Assembly: GCA_020852965.1 (NCBI GenBank)
Contig: JADYZV010000185.1
Location: 89,273 to 153,272, forward strand
Reading direction: 5' to 3'
Length of the DNA: 64,000 nt
DNA from: Pirellulaceae bacterium
GTDB taxonomy: Bacteria; Planctomycetota; Planctomycetia; Pirellulales; Pirellulaceae
This document shows positions 27,221 through 36,237 of this stretch, piece by piece (the first letter of the stretch is position 1; the number at the start of each line of letters is the position of its first letter). The notes under the pieces are model-generated. The model was not told the origin of the DNA. It was given only the letters and a program-made list of their open reading frames with translations, and made no database searches. The translations under genes and the position numbers were made by a program.

Positions 27221-28867
27221 ATGACCGTCTTTCGCTTTTTTGTTTTGGTTTGCGTACTGAGCATGAGTTTCTCAGGGCTGTCGGCCCAGGAGCTCGAACT
27301 GCAACTCCGTAATCAACATCCGATATCGGAAGGTGCCGATCGATTCTATCGGGAGACGCACAACGAAACATGGCAGCCTGCTCAAACGGCGGTGATCGTG
27401 TGCGATATGTGGGATGCGCATCATTGCGTCAATGCCGTTCGTCGTGGGGCGGAGTTGGCACCGCGCATTGATGCGTTCGTGCGTGCAATGCGTTCGCGCG
27501 GGGCGACGATCATTCATGCACCGAGCAGTTGTATGGAATACTACGCTCAACACCCCGCACGGCTCAGGGCCCAAGCTACGCCGCTGGTCGAGTCCATGCC
27601 GGCTGACATCGAAAACTGGTGCAATCAAATCCCCGCAGAAGAAGCTGCGACCTATCCACTCGACCAGTCTGCGGGTGGTGAAGACGACGACCCCGACGAG
27701 CACCGCCGGTGGGCACAGCGACTGGAAGCCAGTGGACGAAACCCGCGATCACCCTGGCAAGCGCAAACGGCGGCGATCGCCATCGATCCCAAGCAGGACT
27801 ACCTTAGCGACAGTGGACCTGAGATCTGGAGCATTCTCGCCGAGCGCGGAATATCCAATGTAATTCTAGCTGGCGTACATACCAACATGTGCGTGTTGGG
27901 ACGCCCATTTGGTTTGAGGCGTTTGGTGATGGGGGGCAAAAACGTCGTGCTCGCTCGCGACTTGACGGATACCATGTATGACCCGCAGGCCTGGCCCTAC
28001 GCCAATCACTTCACGGGAACCGACCTAATCATCAGCCACATCGAGCGCTACGTCTGCCCTACAATTTCAAGCGACCAGGTGCTGGGAGGGCAGGAGTTCC
28101 GCTACGCGAGCGACCGACGCCCGCGCCTAGTTATGCTAATTGCCGAGGACGAGTACAAGACCGAAACTACTTTGCCAGTTTTTGCGGCCAAACATCTCAG
28201 CCATAATTTCCGCGTGACCACTTGTTACGCACGCGAGTCGGATCCGTCGAAGTTGGTCGGAATCGAAGACGTCGCTTCGGCGGATGCATTATTGGTGAGC
28301 GTCCGACGTCGCGCTTTGCCCACGCGCGACCTCGAATTGGTGCGCGAGTTCGCGGCGCGCGGCAAGCCGATGATTGGCATCCGTACTGCCAGCCATGCGT
28401 TTTCGTTGCGAAAAGGGGAACCGCCCACCGGCTTCGACGTCTGGCCTGAATTTGACGCCGAGGTTTGGGGAGGAAGTTATAGCGGACATCATGCCAATAA
28501 CTTGTCTACTACGCTCGAACTTGATGCCAGTGCCATGGCGCATCCCATTGTGGCCGCTGCTGGACTTACCTCGGGCTTCAAACCAGGTGGCTCGCTGTAC
28601 AACACAGCCCCCTTGTTACCTGGGACGGAGTTGCTGCTCGTCGGCAGCGTCCCCAATGATGAAACGCCACAACCGCTGGCGTGGACCTTTGTGCGCAATG
28701 ATGGCGGCCGTTCGTTCTATACTTCGCTGGGGCATATCGACGATTTTGCACAAGCCGAGTTTGAGACTTTGCTGTCGGCTGCAATCCACTGGGCGTGTGA
28801 CTTGGAACTTCCCGCATTGGCTCAAGTCGAAACCCAGAACACGCGCTATGCCAGCGGCGGGAGCTGA
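27221..28867 (+). CDS. Isochorismatase-family cysteine hydrolase fused to a ThuA-like domain
   Basis: VIVCDMWDAHHCVNAVRR, GVHTNMCVLGRPFGLRRL (isochorismatase-like); C-term HNFRVTTCYAR...PMIGIRTASHAF...WPEFDAEVWGGSYSGHH (ThuA-like). Start set to the ATG before a signal peptide. Confidence 0.85.
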   Translation: MTVFRFFVLVCVLSMSFSGLSAQELELQLRNQHPISEGADRFYRETHNETWQPAQTAVIVCDMWDAHHCVNAVRRGAELAPRIDAFVRAMRSRGATIIHAPSSCMEYYAQHPARLRAQATPLVESMPADIENWCNQIPAEEAATYPLDQSAGGEDDDPDEHRRWAQRLEASGRNPRSPWQAQTAAIAIDPKQDYLSDSGPEIWSILAERGISNVILAGVHTNMCVLGRPFGLRRLVMGGKNVVLARDLTDTMYDPQAWPYANHFTGTDLIISHIERYVCPTISSDQVLGGQEFRYASDRRPRLVMLIAEDEYKTETTLPVFAAKHLSHNFRVTTCYARESDPSKLVGIEDVASADALLVSVRRRALPTRDLELVREFAARGKPMIGIRTASHAFSLRKGEPPTGFDVWPEFDAEVWGGSYSGHHANNLSTTLELDASAMAHPIVAAAGLTSGFKPGGSLYNTAPLLPGTELLLVGSVPNDETPQPLAWTFVRNDGGRSFYTSLGHIDDFAQAEFETLLSAAIHWACDLELPALAQVETQNTRYASGGS

Positions 28868-28898
28868 GTAAGCGTGTACGAGTTAGTTCGCTTATTTA

Positions 28899-29148
28899 CC
28901 ACGAAACACACGAAGAACACGAAAGGCTGGTTCTGTTCTTCTCTAATTGTTTAGTACACCCGCGATTCCATCCTCAGAATACTTAGTGGACGATCCGTTC
29001 ATATTACTCTTGTAAACCTGGAACCATCGCTCCCATGATTTTGCAACTTTCATCTTGGAACAGTATTTCAGCATTGCTCATTACCTCTGTAGCTGGACCG
29101 CAAAGGCACCCAGCAGAATTTCTTTCGTGTCCTTCGTGTGTTTCGTGG
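28899..29148. repeat. 27-bp inverted repeats about 200 bp apart
   Basis: CCACGAAACACACGAAGAACACGAAAG (28899-28925) versus CTTTCGTGTCCTTCGTGTGTTTCGTGG (29122-29148); one mismatch. Confidence 0.9.
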
Positions 29149-29300
29149 TTAGTACAACTCCCAATCCTCACAACCGGAATAGCCCCAGGCAATTGCCGTT
29201 GATCTGAAGCGACATGCGGCGCGGTGGGCTGCGACGGTGGTGGGGAGCGATTAGGCTGAGCAGATTCAGCCCGCTTCACTGGACGCTATCCCAACAAGCC

Positions 29301-30611
29301 ATGATCTCACTTCGACTTATACTTTTGGTGCTGGTTACTCTCGGTTGTCGCGAGTTGGCGGAGGGGAATGCCGAAGCGGCTCCGTTGTTGGCCAGCTTGG
29401 CAGCGATGGGAATCTCGCTGGGGTTTGGCTTGCTGTTCAAAGCTTCAACGCTACACGTACTGGCAGGCAGCCCTCAGCCGCTTAGCCCAGCCTGCTGGCA
29501 GCGATGTGCGCAAGCGCGTACCAATGTCGAACGGGCATGGATTGCGGTCCTGCCATTGGCCCTGTTGGCTACCGGGTGGGGCGCGGCCCTCAACGGTCTG
29601 CAGGAGCAAGGCCTGCCACAAGCGGTCTCGCTGTTGGGCTGGTTCCTACCAAGTCTGTTTCTGATCGTCCTGTTAGAGTTAACCGCAGCACAGTTTGACG
29701 AGCTCTATCATCAGCCGCCAACGCCCCAAGATACAGCTCACTGCGGCATCCCAGAACTGCTGGAGGACTCGCCCGCGACCACCGTCTCCTGGCAGCGTGA
29801 ATGGCTACTTCGCTTGCGGTTGGGCGACATGGCTAGCTTGGTGACCTGCCTCACACCAGTATTGGCAATTGCCGCCTTGACCGACGCGGCGAGCTACTTC
29901 GCCAACGATGTGTGGATGACGCGCATGATTCTCGCAGCGACCTTGTTGGCGCTGTTGGCCGTCGTGCTATTCCTTCCTGTTTGGTTGGGGCGTTGGATGG
30001 GAGTCGTCAGTTTGCCTGACGGAGCGCTGAGTCAGCGAGTTACGAGGCAGATGCAAGCGCTCAACATTCGTGGTGTGCGCCCCAAGTTGGTACTCAGCCG
30101 AGGGCGTTGGCCCGGAGCTGCGGTAGTTGGTTGGTTTCCGCAATTTCGGCAATTGTGGTTGGGAGACGCACTGATCGAGCGCCTGTCATCTCGACAGTTG
30201 GATATGGTGGTCATGCACGAATTGGCACACATCAAGCGGCGACATTTCTTGTGGAGGATCTTCCCCGTGGTGTGGGCGGCCAGCGTCGTGGGACTGTTCG
30301 GAGTTTTTTGGCCGAGCGATCCAGCCTGGGAATTGTCTGGAACCTTTATCTCCAGCATCGCGGCGAGCGTGGTCATGTTAGCTGGGGTGGGGGTGATGGC
30401 ACACGCCTGCGAGTTGGACGCCGATGTGTCCGCCTGTGTTCTAGCCCACCAAGCCTGCCCCTGGGCCGTGGACGATTCGGCAGCAGCGGCACGAGAATTA
30501 GGGGACGCGTTAGCGGAACTGATGCCTGCGAGCTCTTCGGCCACAGAAGCCACTTGGTTGCATCCTAATCTAGGGCAGCGTCTGCACAATCTGGCCCGCA
30601 ACTCTCTCTAG
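29301..30611 (+). CDS. M48 family metallopeptidase (membrane)
   Basis: MVVMHELAHIKRRHFLWR zinc motif, several TM helices, CELDADVSAC; likely start MISLRLILLVL. Confidence 0.88.
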   Translation: MISLRLILLVLVTLGCRELAEGNAEAAPLLASLAAMGISLGFGLLFKASTLHVLAGSPQPLSPACWQRCAQARTNVERAWIAVLPLALLATGWGAALNGLQEQGLPQAVSLLGWFLPSLFLIVLLELTAAQFDELYHQPPTPQDTAHCGIPELLEDSPATTVSWQREWLLRLRLGDMASLVTCLTPVLAIAALTDAASYFANDVWMTRMILAATLLALLAVVLFLPVWLGRWMGVVSLPDGALSQRVTRQMQALNIRGVRPKLVLSRGRWPGAAVVGWFPQFRQLWLGDALIERLSSRQLDMVVMHELAHIKRRHFLWRIFPVVWAASVVGLFGVFWPSDPAWELSGTFISSIAASVVMLAGVGVMAHACELDADVSACVLAHQACPWAVDDSAAAARELGDALAELMPASSSATEATWLHPNLGQRLHNLARNSL

Positions 30612-30943
30612 AATCCATCAAAGTAGCTATGTACGCGGCCCATGGAAGCCAAGGGGTTGAAGCGTTGGCACACGGCGTAGGGGACTGTGCCTGCTACTCT
30701 GGAGATACCGGCTCAAGGGACTATGCCTGCTACAGTGGCGACAGCGGCATGATTGTTGCATTCCTTACTAGCGCGTTAAACGGCTCGAACCTTACGTCAA
30801 AGTGGCAATTGGCGCTAAAGTGATGAAGCAGTCGTTAGCGGAAGTCGATGGACGAATATGGCGCACTATTGTTTCTCAACACGCGCCTCGCTCCTTCCAT
30901 TTCCATCAAGACGCGCGACATTTGAGTTTCACGAGGCCAACCC

Positions 30944-31201
30944 ATGGAAATTGTAACTGACCACCACAGCGCTTCACGCGAGCTACTTCAACGCGTCGAC
31001 TCGGCCATCAAAGGCAATCCTCACTTGTGTCGACATCAGGTCTTCTGCCAGGAAGAGTCTGGAATCGTCGTTCTACACGGTCGTGTGGGTTCCTTTTTCC
31101 AAAAGCAGATGGCCCAAGAATCGCTCAAACGTTTGGCAGGTGTTGAAAAAGTGATCAACGAGCTGGAAGTTGACTGGATGGCTTCTGTCCAACCCCGCTA
31201 G
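30944..31201 (+). CDS. Small BON-domain-like protein
   Basis: VFCQEESGIVVLHGRVGSFFQKQMAQESLKRLAGVEKVINELEV. Confidence 0.8.
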   Translation: MEIVTDHHSASRELLQRVDSAIKGNPHLCRHQVFCQEESGIVVLHGRVGSFFQKQMAQESLKRLAGVEKVINELEVDWMASVQPR

Positions 31202-31447
31202 TCCGTTTGCTGTAGTGGACGAGGCTACGAGTCCCTTGGATTCGGTATATATCGGGACTCGCAACCTCATTCACTACCGACTCGTAACCTCGTCCACTAC
31301 GGTATCTTCGCGTGGGGACCCTTGGAAATACTGTCTTCATCGCCTAACATCTGTGGTGACACAGGCAGCCGCATCCGTTGCAGGCAGGCCGATTCCCCGC
31401 AACCTCGCTTTTGTCCACCTTTAGCTGGACGCAAGGAGCATTTCTAA

Positions 31448-31966
31448 ATGTCACGATCAGGCGTAATCACCTTCAAAGGTACTCCCATGACACTCCAAGG
31501 GAGCGAGCTCAAGGTCGGTCAACCCGCCCCCGAATTCACCTTGCATTTCTTCGAGGGTGGTCTCAAAACGCTGACCAACGCAGATCTCAAGGGAAAGCCG
31601 ACCATCCTTTCCATCGTCCCCAGCTTGGATACCGGCGTCTGCCAAATCCAAACCAAGCGGTTTAGCCAGGAGTTGGCCAGCTTAGGGGACAAGGTCAACG
31701 CGGTGACCGTTAGCCGAGACTTGCCGTTTGCGCAAAACCGCTTCTGCGGTGCCGAAGATGTCAAGAACATGAAGGTCGGCAGCGACTACCAAGCGGGCGA
31801 GTTCGGCAAGTCGTGGGGCGTTATGATCGACGAGCTCAAGTTGCTCGCCCGCGCCGTATATGTGCTCGACAGTCAAGGCAAAGTGGTCTACGGGGAAATC
31901 GTACCCGAAGTCACCTCCGAGCCCGATTATTCGGCAGCCTTGTCTGCCTTGAAAGCGGCCAGTTAG
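31448..31966 (+). CDS. tpx: Thiol peroxidase
   Basis: ITFKGTPMTL...VGQPAPEFTLHF; SIVPSLDTGVCQIQTKRFSQE; VSRDLPFAQNRFCGAEDVKN. Confidence 0.95.
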   Translation: MSRSGVITFKGTPMTLQGSELKVGQPAPEFTLHFFEGGLKTLTNADLKGKPTILSIVPSLDTGVCQIQTKRFSQELASLGDKVNAVTVSRDLPFAQNRFCGAEDVKNMKVGSDYQAGEFGKSWGVMIDELKLLARAVYVLDSQGKVVYGEIVPEVTSEPDYSAALSALKAAS

Positions 31967-31970
31967 TGCG

Positions 31971-32432
31971 ATGCGCATCTACGTTGGCAATTTGACTTAT
32001 CGCTCCTCCGAGCGGGATGTCCACAAGGCTTTTGAGTCGTATGGCCAGGTGACAATGTGTCGGCTGGCCATCGATCCGCAAACTGGTCGTTCGGCCGGCT
32101 TTGCGTATGTGGAGATGCCCAACGAGGACGAGGCACAAAATGCCATCGCGCGCTTGAATGGAAAAGAGATCAACAGTCGCGTGGTCAGCGTTAGCCAAGC
32201 GACTGTGGAAGAAGCCCCCGCGCGGCCCGAGCGTTCGTCTCGACCCGAACGCTCATCCCGACCTGAACGCACCTATCGTGACTCGAGCGATTTGCCGCGT
32301 CACACACCCAGGCAACCGCGCGGCGAGCAGACGCGTGGGGAGAAGCCGCGATCCGATCAGCGCCCACGCAACGACGAGCGTCCGGTCGTAGACAATCCTT
32401 GGACCCGTCGCCGCCCACCTCAAGGCAAATAG
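31971..32432 (+). CDS. RRM-domain RNA-binding protein with Arg-rich tail
   Basis: RIYVGNLTYRSSERDVHKAFESYGQV (RNP2), RSAGFAYVEM (RNP1-like); tail PERSSRPERSSRPERTYRD... Confidence 0.95.
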   Translation: MRIYVGNLTYRSSERDVHKAFESYGQVTMCRLAIDPQTGRSAGFAYVEMPNEDEAQNAIARLNGKEINSRVVSVSQATVEEAPARPERSSRPERSSRPERTYRDSSDLPRHTPRQPRGEQTRGEKPRSDQRPRNDERPVVDNPWTRRRPPQGK

Positions 32433-32451
32433 CCGTCCGATACCGTTTTCA

Positions 32452-32521
32452 ACGTAGCTCGGCGGTCCCCCGCCGAATTTGGCCTCTGTATTCACGTAGC
32501 TCCGCGGACCCCCGCCGAATT
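32452..32521. repeat. Two GTAGC-type hairpin repeats
   Basis: ACGTAGCTCGGCGGTCCCCCGCCGAATT and ACGTAGCTCCGCGGACCCCCGCCGAATT. Confidence 0.85.
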
Positions 32522-32596
32522 GAATTCCCCATATCAAGCGAACGGTAGTATAATGACGCTGTCAATTCTTCCTATCAATCAAGGCGGTCTTCGCGC

Positions 32597-32815
32597 ATGT
32601 TTGGAATCGGCTTCCAGGAATTATTGATTGCGTTCGTCATCTTTGGGATGATAGCTGTCCCTGCTGCGGTCGTGGTGGCAGTGCTTATTCGAACACAACG
32701 CTCGCAGCAAGATGCGGTTCTTCGGAATCCAAATTTGGTCACTTGTCCAGATTGCGGTGGGACGGTTTCGAAAAGCGCGCTGAACTGCCCTCACTGTGGT
32801 CGACCGCGACCATGA
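32597..32815 (+). CDS. Small membrane protein with C-terminal zinc ribbon
   Basis: One TM helix; LVTCPDCGGTVSKSALNCPHCGRP. Confidence 0.75.
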   Translation: MFGIGFQELLIAFVIFGMIAVPAAVVVAVLIRTQRSQQDAVLRNPNLVTCPDCGGTVSKSALNCPHCGRPRP

Positions 32816-32816
32816 G

Positions 32817-33080
32817 CTAGGTTTGCGCAGGGCGACTATAGCCTTTGTTTTCGAGCGCTTGATAGACCTCTTCAAGTGTCTTCTCGCCAAAATTGGAAAT
32901 GCTCAACAATTCCTTGGGAGTGCTCTTGAGCAGATCGCGCACGGTGAAGATGCCTTTCTCCTCGAGACAATTGGTGGTGCGCACTGCCAAGCCAATTTCG
33001 GCTGTGCTCAGATCGAGTTGCTCGCGCAGATAACGGGCTTTTTCTTCGGCTTGACTGATGGGAATTCGTGTGACTGCCAT
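32817..33080 (-). CDS. Free-standing RNA polymerase alpha-subunit C-terminal-domain-like protein (87 aa)
   Basis: LDLSTAEIGLAVRTTNCLEEKGIFTVRDLLKSTPKELLSISNFGEKTLEEVYQALENKGY matches the alpha-CTD pattern LxLSVRxxNCLxxxxIxxVGDLVxxxxxxLLxxxNFGxKSLxEI. Confidence 0.88.
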   Translation of the reverse strand: MAVTRIPISQAEEKARYLREQLDLSTAEIGLAVRTTNCLEEKGIFTVRDLLKSTPKELLSISNFGEKTLEEVYQALENKGYSRPAQT

Positions 33081-33254
33081 GTTGGAATCCTTCCTTTACT
33101 CGAATCAAAAAACGGTGAATGACATCGATCGTTCGGTGCTTGGCTCGCACCATCGGATCGTTCCGAAGATCGTCGCCAAAGAGTATAACGTAAGCAGAGC
33201 GGGGCGCAACGATCGGCCCACTCATTTTTTTCGGCGATTTGCTAGCAAAGTGAA

Positions 33255-35621
33255 ATGATGTCATCGCAATTGCTCGACGGACTCAACCCATCGCAGATTG
33301 CTGCTGCGACCCACATCGACGGGCCCCTGCTGATGTTGGCCGGCCCTGGCAGTGGTAAGACGCGGGTGATCACGCACCGCATCGCGCACATGATTGAAAC
33401 GGGAATCGATCCGAACCAGATCGTCGCACTGACGTTTACCAACAAAGCGGCTGGGGAGATGCGAGCGCGGCTGGAACGCATCGTGGGACGCAACGACGTT
33501 TGGCTCGGCACCTTTCACAGCTTTTGCGTGCGTCTGTTGCGTCGCTATGCGCGACTGGTTGGTCTAACCGAGAACTTTAGTATCTACGATACCGATGACG
33601 CCAAGGCGGCGCTGCTGATGGCCGTTGCCGAAGCCGACTTTGAATTGACGCATACCACGCTCGGCAAGTTAGCCAATCGGATCAGTTACTTTAAAAATCG
33701 ACTCGTCACTCCAGACATCCTTCAATCCGAAGCTTTCTCCAGCAACGATCACCAAGTCGCCCAAGTCTATCCGGTCTATCAGCAGTTGCTGCTGCGCAAT
33801 AGTGCAGTCGACTTCGACGACATACTGATGCACGTGGCCACGCTGTTACGGTCGCATCCCGAATTGCGTCAGACGCTTGACGCGCGGTTTCGTTACATCA
33901 TGGTCGACGAATATCAAGACACGAATTTGGCGCAGTACGTGATTGTGCGTCATCTTTCGGTCGATCACCCCAACCTGGCAGCTACGGGCGATCCCGATCA
34001 GTCGATCTACGGCTGGCGTGGTGCGAACCTCGACAACGTGACGAATTTGGAACGAGACTACCCAACTTTGCGCGTGTTGCGATTGGAAGAAAACTACCGC
34101 AGTACTCCTGAGATTCTGTCGGTGGCCGATTGTCTGATTCAACACAATACCTACCGCAAAGCGAAGACATTGTTGCCGCTGCGTTCAACGGGCCATTGCG
34201 TGCGATTGCACACCTATCCGACGGCGCGGATGGAAGCCGAGCATGTGGCCGATCAAATCGTAGCGCTGGTCAATGAGGGGGACTACGAGCTCAACGACTT
34301 CGGCGTATTGTATCGCACCAACGCCAATTCGCGATTGATCGAGCAAGCGTTGACGCGTAGGCAGATCCCGTTTCAGTTGATTGGCGGCTTCCGCTTCTAC
34401 GCGCGAAAGGAAGTGAAAGATTTGGTTGCGTACTTGCTGCTGATCAACAATCCCGAGGACAACGTGGCTTTTCAGCGGGCGGTCAACACGCCGTCGCGTG
34501 GCATTGGCAAGCAGACCGTCGATAAACTCGAGCGTTTGTCTCGCGACCAAGAGACGTCGATGTTGGAAGCCGCCAGACATGCGGTCGCGCATCAAACGCT
34601 CGGCAAGCGCCCGCTTTCGGCGATTGTCGGCTTCTTGAAGATCTACGATCAACTTTGCAGTTTGGTGCGTGGGCCGTTGGTCGATCTGCTGCAGATGACT
34701 ATTGAGTTGACTCACTTTCGCGAGCATGTCATCAAGCGGCGGCGTGGCGACGAATCGGAGGGGGACGCGCTGACGAACTTGGATGAACTCTTGGCCGAAG
34801 CGCACGAGCTGGACATCTTGGCCAACGACGAGCAGACCGCATTGGAAACTTTTCTCGAAGTCTCCGCGCTTCAAGCGGACACGGATCGGTTAAGCAGCGA
34901 CAAGAACATCGTCACGTTGATGACGCTGCACGCTGCCAAAGGGCTCGAGTTCCGCTGTGTGTATTTGATCGCAGTCGAGGAGAATATCCTGCCGCACATT
35001 CGTAGCAAGGACGATCCGCTATCGTTAGAGGAGGAGCGACGACTGCTATTTGTCGGGATTACTCGGGCCAAAGACCAATTGCAGCTCAGTTATGCCAAGA
35101 GTCGAGGATTCTCGGGGCAGGGGAGTGGAGTCCCCAGTTCGTTCCTGGTCGAGCTACCGCGCGGTGAATTGGACGTGGTCGATCATTGCGAGCGCTTCGA
35201 TGACTATACCGATGCCGACGGAGGCTTTGATGAGTATCACGATCCGTCCAGCGAAGCGGGCTGGGACGAAGCCAATCAGCTTGACGGCAGCTTGGATGAC
35301 GGAGCGAGCTACGTGGACTTCGACGAATCGTGCCAACTTCCACCCGAGGAGATGGCAGCTCGGCTGGGGCGAAAGCGCAAGCCCGCCCCTTTTCCGAGAA
35401 TCCGTAGCGGGCTCGATTTCAGCGATCACGACTCGCCACCCACAGACCCTTGGGCCGAGTATCGCCCAGGGCGTACGGTGCTGCATCAAAAATACGGTCA
35501 AGGAGAAATCATCGCCGCCAGCGGCCACGGCCCCAAGCGATCGGTGACGATCCTATTTATCGACGACAATTCGCGGCATACCTTTCGGCTGTCGCACGTA
35601 CCACTTGAAATTCAGCACTGA
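33255..35621 (+). CDS. UvrD/PcrA-type ATP-dependent DNA helicase
   Basis: LNPSQIAAATHIDGPLLMLAGPGSGKTRVITHRI; FTNKAAGEMRAR; VDEYQDTN; GDPDQSIYGWRGA; LMTLHAAKGLEF; VGITRAKDQL; C-term KYGQGEI. Confidence 0.96.
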   Translation: MMSSQLLDGLNPSQIAAATHIDGPLLMLAGPGSGKTRVITHRIAHMIETGIDPNQIVALTFTNKAAGEMRARLERIVGRNDVWLGTFHSFCVRLLRRYARLVGLTENFSIYDTDDAKAALLMAVAEADFELTHTTLGKLANRISYFKNRLVTPDILQSEAFSSNDHQVAQVYPVYQQLLLRNSAVDFDDILMHVATLLRSHPELRQTLDARFRYIMVDEYQDTNLAQYVIVRHLSVDHPNLAATGDPDQSIYGWRGANLDNVTNLERDYPTLRVLRLEENYRSTPEILSVADCLIQHNTYRKAKTLLPLRSTGHCVRLHTYPTARMEAEHVADQIVALVNEGDYELNDFGVLYRTNANSRLIEQALTRRQIPFQLIGGFRFYARKEVKDLVAYLLLINNPEDNVAFQRAVNTPSRGIGKQTVDKLERLSRDQETSMLEAARHAVAHQTLGKRPLSAIVGFLKIYDQLCSLVRGPLVDLLQMTIELTHFREHVIKRRRGDESEGDALTNLDELLAEAHELDILANDEQTALETFLEVSALQADTDRLSSDKNIVTLMTLHAAKGLEFRCVYLIAVEENILPHIRSKDDPLSLEEERRLLFVGITRAKDQLQLSYAKSRGFSGQGSGVPSSFLVELPRGELDVVDHCERFDDYTDADGGFDEYHDPSSEAGWDEANQLDGSLDDGASYVDFDESCQLPPEEMAARLGRKRKPAPFPRIRSGLDFSDHDSPPTDPWAEYRPGRTVLHQKYGQGEIIAASGHGPKRSVTILFIDDNSRHTFRLSHVPLEIQH

Positions 35622-35660
35622 ACAAAATCCAGCACTGAACAGTCGCTGAATGGTTACACG

Positions 35661-35693
35661 AAGAGAGCCCACTCTGACGAGCGGGCTCTTTCG
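35661..35693. terminator. Terminator-like hairpin between convergent genes
   Basis: AAGAGAGCCCACTCTGACGAGCGGGCTCTTTCG. Confidence 0.7.
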
Positions 35694-35724
35694 AATTTAT
35701 GCAGTTGGATTGAACGAATTCAAC

Positions 35725-35958
35725 CTATTCGGCAGCCGCATCGATAGCTTCTTTGGCCTTGTCGGAACCCGAATCGATAGCACCGTCAACGTGCTCTTTG
35801 GCCGCATCAGGAACGACTTCACCAGCAGCGTCATGGCCGGCACCGGCAGTCGTGTCAACACCTTCCTTGGCCTTATCAGCCACAGCACCAGCGTCGCAAC
35901 CGACAAAGGCAACCGTAAGAGCAACAACGCTCACGATCGATACAATTTTCTTCAACAT
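35725..35958 (-). CDS. Small lipoprotein-like protein (77 aa), Ala/Lys/Asp/Glu-rich
   Basis: MLKKIVSIVSVVALTVAFVGCDAGAVADKAKEGVDTTAGAGHDAAGEVVPDAAKEHVDGAIDSGSDKAKEAIDAAAE; lipobox-like VGC; AAGGAGATTTCCC context upstream. Confidence 0.75.
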   Translation of the reverse strand: MLKKIVSIVSVVALTVAFVGCDAGAVADKAKEGVDTTAGAGHDAAGEVVPDAAKEHVDGAIDSGSDKAKEAIDAAAE

Positions 35959-36169
35959 GGGAAATCTCCTTGAAAGGGAAGGCTCAACCAGAGTTCATGG
36001 ACGCCCCTCGCTTCTGGTAGCCAGAGGACGGGAGCAGCCGGTCGCTCTAGCCCCTACTGGGCGAAACGCACGCAAGAATGGCTGCTCATAGGGGGAGATG
36101 CTGCCTAACGACCGATTATTCCCAGAACCAAGGGAAAAATCTCGGAAAGACAATTGCCGCTGAACGTCC

Positions 36170-36237
36170 ACTACATCCAAGGGACTCCTCACCCGCGTCC
36201 ACTACATCCAAGGGGATCGTCACCCGCGTCCACTACT
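36170..36237. repeat. Tandem GTCCACTACATCCAAGGG repeats
   Basis: CGTCCACTACATCCAAGGGACTCCTCACCCG / CGTCCACTACATCCAAGGGGATCGTCACCCG / CGTCCACTACTAG. Confidence 0.85.

Noticed and set aside
34185-34874. 229-aa minus ORF
   Set aside because: Lies wholly within the helicase gene, antisense.
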